DNA of 18,512 nt from Caldisericota bacterium. GTDB taxonomy: Bacteria; Caldisericota; Caldisericia; Cryosericales; Cryosericaceae. Numbering within the stretch: the first letter of the stretch is position 1; the number at the start of each line of letters is the position of its first letter. The translations under genes were made by a program, and so were the position numbers. The notes under the pieces were generated by a model, which was not told the DNA's origin, did not search any database, and was given only the letters and a program-made list of their open reading frames with translations. The stretch spans positions 1 through 18,512 of the forward strand of contig JAPLGI010000032.1 in NCBI GenBank assembly GCA_026390245.1, read 5' to 3'. Positions 15,655 through 18,512 of this stretch are shown piece after piece.

Positions 15655-15690
15655 ACAATCAACAAGCGGGCCAGGAGAATCCCGGCCCGC
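15655..15690 (-). terminator. Intrinsic terminator of the dnaK-dnaJ operon
   Basis: GCGGGCC (15666-15672) pairs with GGCCCGC (15684-15690); after one A/C mismatch, GGA pairs with TCC around a GAA loop. On the minus strand the stem is followed by a T-rich but interrupted tail, TTGTTGATTGT (15665-15655). It lies 21 bases after the ancestral dnaJ stop at 15712. Confidence 0.75.
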
Positions 15691-15711
15691 CGCATATAGT
15701 GTCCGCCGTAA

Positions 15712-15908
15712 CTATTTCTCGAGATCGGCCAACTGCCTGTAGAGCTTCCGCTGCTCACCAGTAAGGGTCCTGGGGACCCCGATCTCGACGCGGACGATGT
15801 AGTCGCCCCGGCGTCGTTCTCCGACCGCCTGGGCTCCTTTGCCACGAATCCGCACTTCAGCCCCATGCTGGCTTCCCGCCGGAATCGTCACCGTCTCCGT
15901 CCCAACGG
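15712..15908 (-). pseudogene. dnaJ: Out-of-frame C-terminal remnant of dnaJ
   Basis: In the +1 frame relative to the upstream dnaJ reading, this stretch encodes about 65 residues of typical DnaJ C-terminal domain [18 protein letters not shown], then VRIRGKG, RRGDYIVRVEI and a closing LTGEQRKLYRQLADLEK with a TAG stop. It has no start codon or ribosome site of its own and is cut off from the main frame by the TGA at 15859-15857. Joined to the upstream part, with about 30-36 missing codons, it would give a DnaJ of normal length (about 360). The left limit is approximate, because the deletion junction cannot be placed exactly. Confidence 0.8.
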
Positions 15909-16708
15909 GAATCGACCTGGACGGTTACTAACAAATACAGGTCTCCAGCTTGGCCACCATGCCTGCCAGAATCGCCCTGTCCTGCGATGCGAACCTTCAT
16001 GCCACTGTCGACACCGGCCGGAATCGTCACCTCTATGGTCTTGTCGCTCTTCGTGACACCAGAACCCTTGCAGGCTGGACACGGTGACTCTATGACCTTG
16101 CCTTCACCCCGGCATGTGGGACAGACCCCCGCGGTGACGACACGCCCAAAGATGGTATCCTGAACCTGACGAACTTCGCCCGCTCCATTGCACGTCGGAC
16201 ACATCTTTGGAGACGTCCCCGGCGCCGCCCCGGTGCCGTGGCACGTCGCACATACGTCGTACCGCCTGACCTGGATTTCCTTCTTGACACCAAAAACAGC
16301 CTCTTCCAATGTAAGCGTCATGTTGACGCTGAGGTCGCGCCCGCGTGGCGTCTCCTCGGTCTGCTGACGACCAAACCCCCCCATGAAACTACCAAAGAGG
16401 TCTCCAATGTCAAAGCCGCCATACGTCTGGCTGGAACCGCCACTCTGAGGCGCCCAGCCCTGACCTCCTCCGGGGAAGCCGGCTGGGCCCGCCTTTCCGT
16501 AAGCATCATACTGTTGCCGTTTTGCAGGGTCACTGAGGGTATCGTACGCCTCATTGACGTCCGACATGTGCCCGGGTGCCTGGGGGTCATCCTTGTGGAG
16601 GTCAGGGTGATACTTCTTGACCAGTTCGCGATAGGCTTTCTTGATATCATCCTGGGAGGCCCCCCTGGGCACTCCCATCACATCATAGTAGTCTCGATCA
16701 GTCGCCAC
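15857..16708 (-). CDS. dnaJ: Co-chaperone DnaJ, truncated by an internal out-of-frame deletion
   Basis: DnaJ (Hsp40) delivers substrates to DnaK and stimulates its ATPase. The frame encodes 283 residues instead of about 360-380. Present are the J domain with YYDVMGV and KKYHPD, a Gly/Phe-rich linker ending near FMGGFGRQQ, four intact zinc-finger repeats ([32 protein letters not shown]) and C-terminal domain I through [14 protein letters not shown]. The frame then runs into an unrelated tail ending KPAWG and a TGA. The first half of domain II is missing, and the rest lies in another frame at 15712-15908. I chose the GTG at 16708 over GTG 16720: GGAGG is 5 bases upstream and the protein then begins [10 protein letters not shown], the family norm. 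It follows dnaK after 44 bases. It is either a real pseudogenisation or an assembly error. Confidence 0.88.
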   Translation of the reverse strand: MATDRDYYDVMGVPRGASQDDIKKAYRELVKKYHPDLHKDDPQAPGHMSDVNEAYDTLSDPAKRQQYDAYGKAGPAGFPGGGQGWAPQSGGSSQTYGGFDIGDLFGSFMGGFGRQQTEETPRGRDLSVNMTLTLEEAVFGVKKEIQVRRYDVCATCHGTGAAPGTSPKMCPTCNGAGEVRQVQDTIFGRVVTAGVCPTCRGEGKVIESPCPACKGSGVTKSDKTIEVTIPAGVDSGMKVRIAGQGDSGRHGGQAGDLYLLVTVQVDSRWDGDGDDSGGKPAWG

Positions 16709-16752
16709 TTCGACCTCCACTCAGGAATAAGCGCTTGCCAGAATTACGGTGC

Positions 16753-18512
16753 TTACTGTTTCGGAGTTCCCTGTCCCTCGACGGTCTCTCCGCTCTCCGG
16801 GGGCTGCTGAGCATCAGCCTGATTCTCCTGAGCAGCTGCTGCCGGCCCCTGCTGCTCAGCCTGATGGTGCTGCAGGTCCTCCGTAACCTTCGAGAACGCG
16901 GTGTTCACTTCGTCGATCTTTGCTTCAATATCCGCGGTCTTGTTGTCCCGTACCAGGTCCTCGAGTTCCGTAAGCTTCTTCTCCGCTCCGGCCTTGACTT
17001 CGGGAGAGATCCTGGCGGCGTTCTCGGTCAGCGTCTTGCGTCCGCTGAACACAACCTGATCTGCACGGTTCTTGAGCTCGACTTCTTCCTTGACTCTCTT
17101 GTCCTGATCGGCGAACTGCTCCGCCTCGCGCTTCATGCGCTCGATGTCCTCGTCCTTCAATTTGGTCGCGTTCTCGATGGTAATGTGCTGTTCCTTGCCA
17201 GTAGCCTTGTCTTTGGCTGTGACGTGAACGATACCATTTGAATCGATGTCATAGCTGACTTCGATTTGTGGTTCGCCGCGGCGTGCCGGGGCAATTCCGT
17301 CGAGGATGAAGCGTCCCAGTGACATGTTGTCTTTTGCCATCGGCCGCTCGCCCTGCAGGACATGGATCTCGACCTGAGTCTGACTGTCACTTGCTGTGGT
17401 GAAAGTCTGGGTTTTGGAGATAGGCACGGCAGTGTTGCGCTTGATCATCTCCGTGAAGACGCCGCCGAGCGTTTCGATGCCGAGCGTGAGGGGGGTGACG
17501 TCCACCAGGACCATCCCGCTCTTGATTTCGCCACCCATAATTCCGCCCTGGATCGCCGCACCCATTGCGACGCACTCCATCGGATCGACGCCTCGCTCAG
17601 GAGTCTTGCTAAAGTAGCTCTCGACAAACTTCTGGACAATTGGCATCCTGGTCGGACCACCAACGAGGATGATATTGTCGATCTGCTGGGGCGTAAGACC
17701 GGCATCGGTGACGGCACGGTTAACCGGCTCACGGCATCTGTCGATGATAGGCTGGACCAGTGACTCGAGCTTGGCACGAGTTATGGGCATGACCAGGTGC
17801 TTTGGGCCGCTCGCGTCCGCTGTGATGAATGGCAAATTGATCGTCGTCTCGAAGGTCGTCGAAAGTTCGACCTTGGCCTTTTCTACGCCCTCACGAAGGC
17901 GCTGCATGGCCATTTTGTCGACACGCAGATCAATGCCGTTCTGGCTGTGGAAGTCATCGGCAACATAGTTCAGCAGAGCGTTGTCCATATCCGTCCCGCC
18001 GAGCTGAGTGTCACCCGACGTCGACTTGACGGTGAAGACGTTTCCTCCGAACTCCATAATCGTCACGTCCAGCGTACCGCCACCAAGGTCGAAAACCAAG
18101 ATTTTGTGCTCTCCCTCGGTCTTGTCAAGTCCGTAGGCGAATGCTGCTGCAGTCGGCTCGTTGATGAGACGGACAACCTCAAGTCCAGCTATTTCGCCGG
18201 CATCCTTCGTCGCCTGGCGCTGTGCATCGTTGAAGTAAGCGGGTACGGTAATGACCGCCTTGGACACCTTCTGCCCAAGAAAAGCTTCCGCATCATTCTT
18301 GATCTTTCGAAGGATGAACCCGCTGATCTGTTGTGGCGTGTAGGTCTTTCCAAACATGTCGACGGTGTAGTCTGTCCCCATCTTGCGCTTGATTGCTTGA
18401 ATAGTCGTTTCGGGGTTCAGAGCCGCCTGACGCCGCGCAGGTTCTCCGACGAGTACCTGCCCGTCCTTGGTAAACGCTACGTACGATGGGACCGCCTTTC
18501 CACCAATACTGA
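16753..18512 (-). CDS. dnaK: Chaperone DnaK (Hsp70), N-terminus outside the window
   Basis: DnaK is the ATP-dependent chaperone of the DnaK-DnaJ-GrpE system. About 585 residues are visible and about 30-35 N-terminal residues, including the first phosphate loop, are missing. Seen in order are [82 protein letters not shown] and [11 protein letters not shown]. The substrate domain follows with [34 protein letters not shown] and [18 protein letters not shown] helical lid and a Gln/Pro/Glu-rich tail ending PKQ complete it. The stretch after KRKMG is as short as in Bacillus DnaK, lacking the insertion of proteobacterial Hsp70. A promoter or CIRCE-type control would lie beyond the window. Confidence 0.97.
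   Translation of the reverse strand, partial: SIGGKAVPSYVAFTKDGQVLVGEPARRQAALNPETTIQAIKRKMGTDYTVDMFGKTYTPQQISGFILRKIKNDAEAFLGQKVSKAVITVPAYFNDAQRQATKDAGEIAGLEVVRLINEPTAAAFAYGLDKTEGEHKILVFDLGGGTLDVTIMEFGGNVFTVKSTSGDTQLGGTDMDNALLNYVADDFHSQNGIDLRVDKMAMQRLREGVEKAKVELSTTFETTINLPFITADASGPKHLVMPITRAKLESLVQPIIDRCREPVNRAVTDAGLTPQQIDNIILVGGPTRMPIVQKFVESYFSKTPERGVDPMECVAMGAAIQGGIMGGEIKSGMVLVDVTPLTLGIETLGGVFTEMIKRNTAVPISKTQTFTTASDSQTQVEIHVLQGERPMAKDNMSLGRFILDGIAPARRGEPQIEVSYDIDSNGIVHVTAKDKATGKEQHITIENATKLKDEDIERMKREAEQFADQDKRVKEEVELKNRADQVVFSGRKTLTENAARISPEVKAGAEKKLTELEDLVRDNKTADIEAKIDEVNTAFSKVTEDLQHHQAEQQGPAAAAQENQADAQQPPESGETVEGQGTPKQ

Noticed and set aside
15579..15866. Minus-strand 95-codon frame starting MGLKCGF downstream of dnaJ
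   Set aside because: It is a different frame from the conserved DnaJ C-terminal remnant, and crosses the terminator and promoter; its translation has no recognisable features.
13..18512. CRISPR arrays, insertion sequences, tRNA or rRNA genes, riboswitches, prophage or defence genes
   Set aside because: I looked for these throughout. Almost all bases are coding on one strand for core genes, no stretch over 300 bases is gene-free, and no repeat arrays or transposase motifs are visible.

Overview
The window is one densely packed bacterial locus with every gene on the minus strand, so the biological order runs from position 18512 down to 1. It holds three consecutive units: the end of a heat-shock operon (dnaK, partial, then a damaged dnaJ); a short housekeeping unit (holB for DNA polymerase III delta', ricT of the PSP1 family, mnmA for tRNA 2-thiouridylase); and a division and cell-wall (dcw) cluster (mraZ, rsmH, ftsL, ftsI, murE, mraY, murD, ftsW, murG, murC, murB, ftsQ and the first codons of a DUF881/YlxW-like gene). 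I see no mobile element, CRISPR array, tRNA, rRNA or foreign island.
Organism: a bacterium with moderately high GC. DnaK lacks the roughly 23-25 residue insertion found in proteobacterial-type Hsp70 and reads like the Bacillus type across that region. holB sits next to ricT and a DUF881-like gene follows ftsQ, both as in Firmicutes. However, murG-murC-murB-ftsQ is the order seen in other phyla, and several proteins are divergent. I read this as a deep-branching monoderm-type lineage. A Caldisericota/Cryosericota relative is a guess I cannot test here.
Layout and regulation: a GC-rich hairpin terminator (15666-15690) follows the ancestral end of dnaJ. A sigma70-like promoter (15608-15636) then drives holB-ricT-mnmA. 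In the 65-base gap before mraZ, three GTGG(T/G)A repeats spaced exactly 10 bp overlap an extended -10 promoter. This is the expected MraZ operator, and the geometry predicts a leaderless or nearly leaderless mraZ mRNA. From mraZ to the window edge, most genes overlap by 1-8 bases and the other gaps are 2-33 bases, so the cluster looks like one translationally coupled operon.
How the genes work together: MurB, MurC, MurD and MurE build UDP-MurNAc-tripeptide. murF, for the next step, is not here. MraY and MurG make lipid I and lipid II. FtsW (glycosyltransferase) and FtsI (transpeptidase) polymerise septal peptidoglycan with FtsL and FtsQ.
Points for a second look: an out-of-frame internal deletion in dnaJ; loss of meso-DAP-contact residues and other signature residues in MurE; a changed HNxxN motif in MurC; the missing murF; and the predicted leaderless, MraZ-controlled start of the operon. 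I found no evidence of a new kind of system; the locus is essentially core machinery with divergent details.
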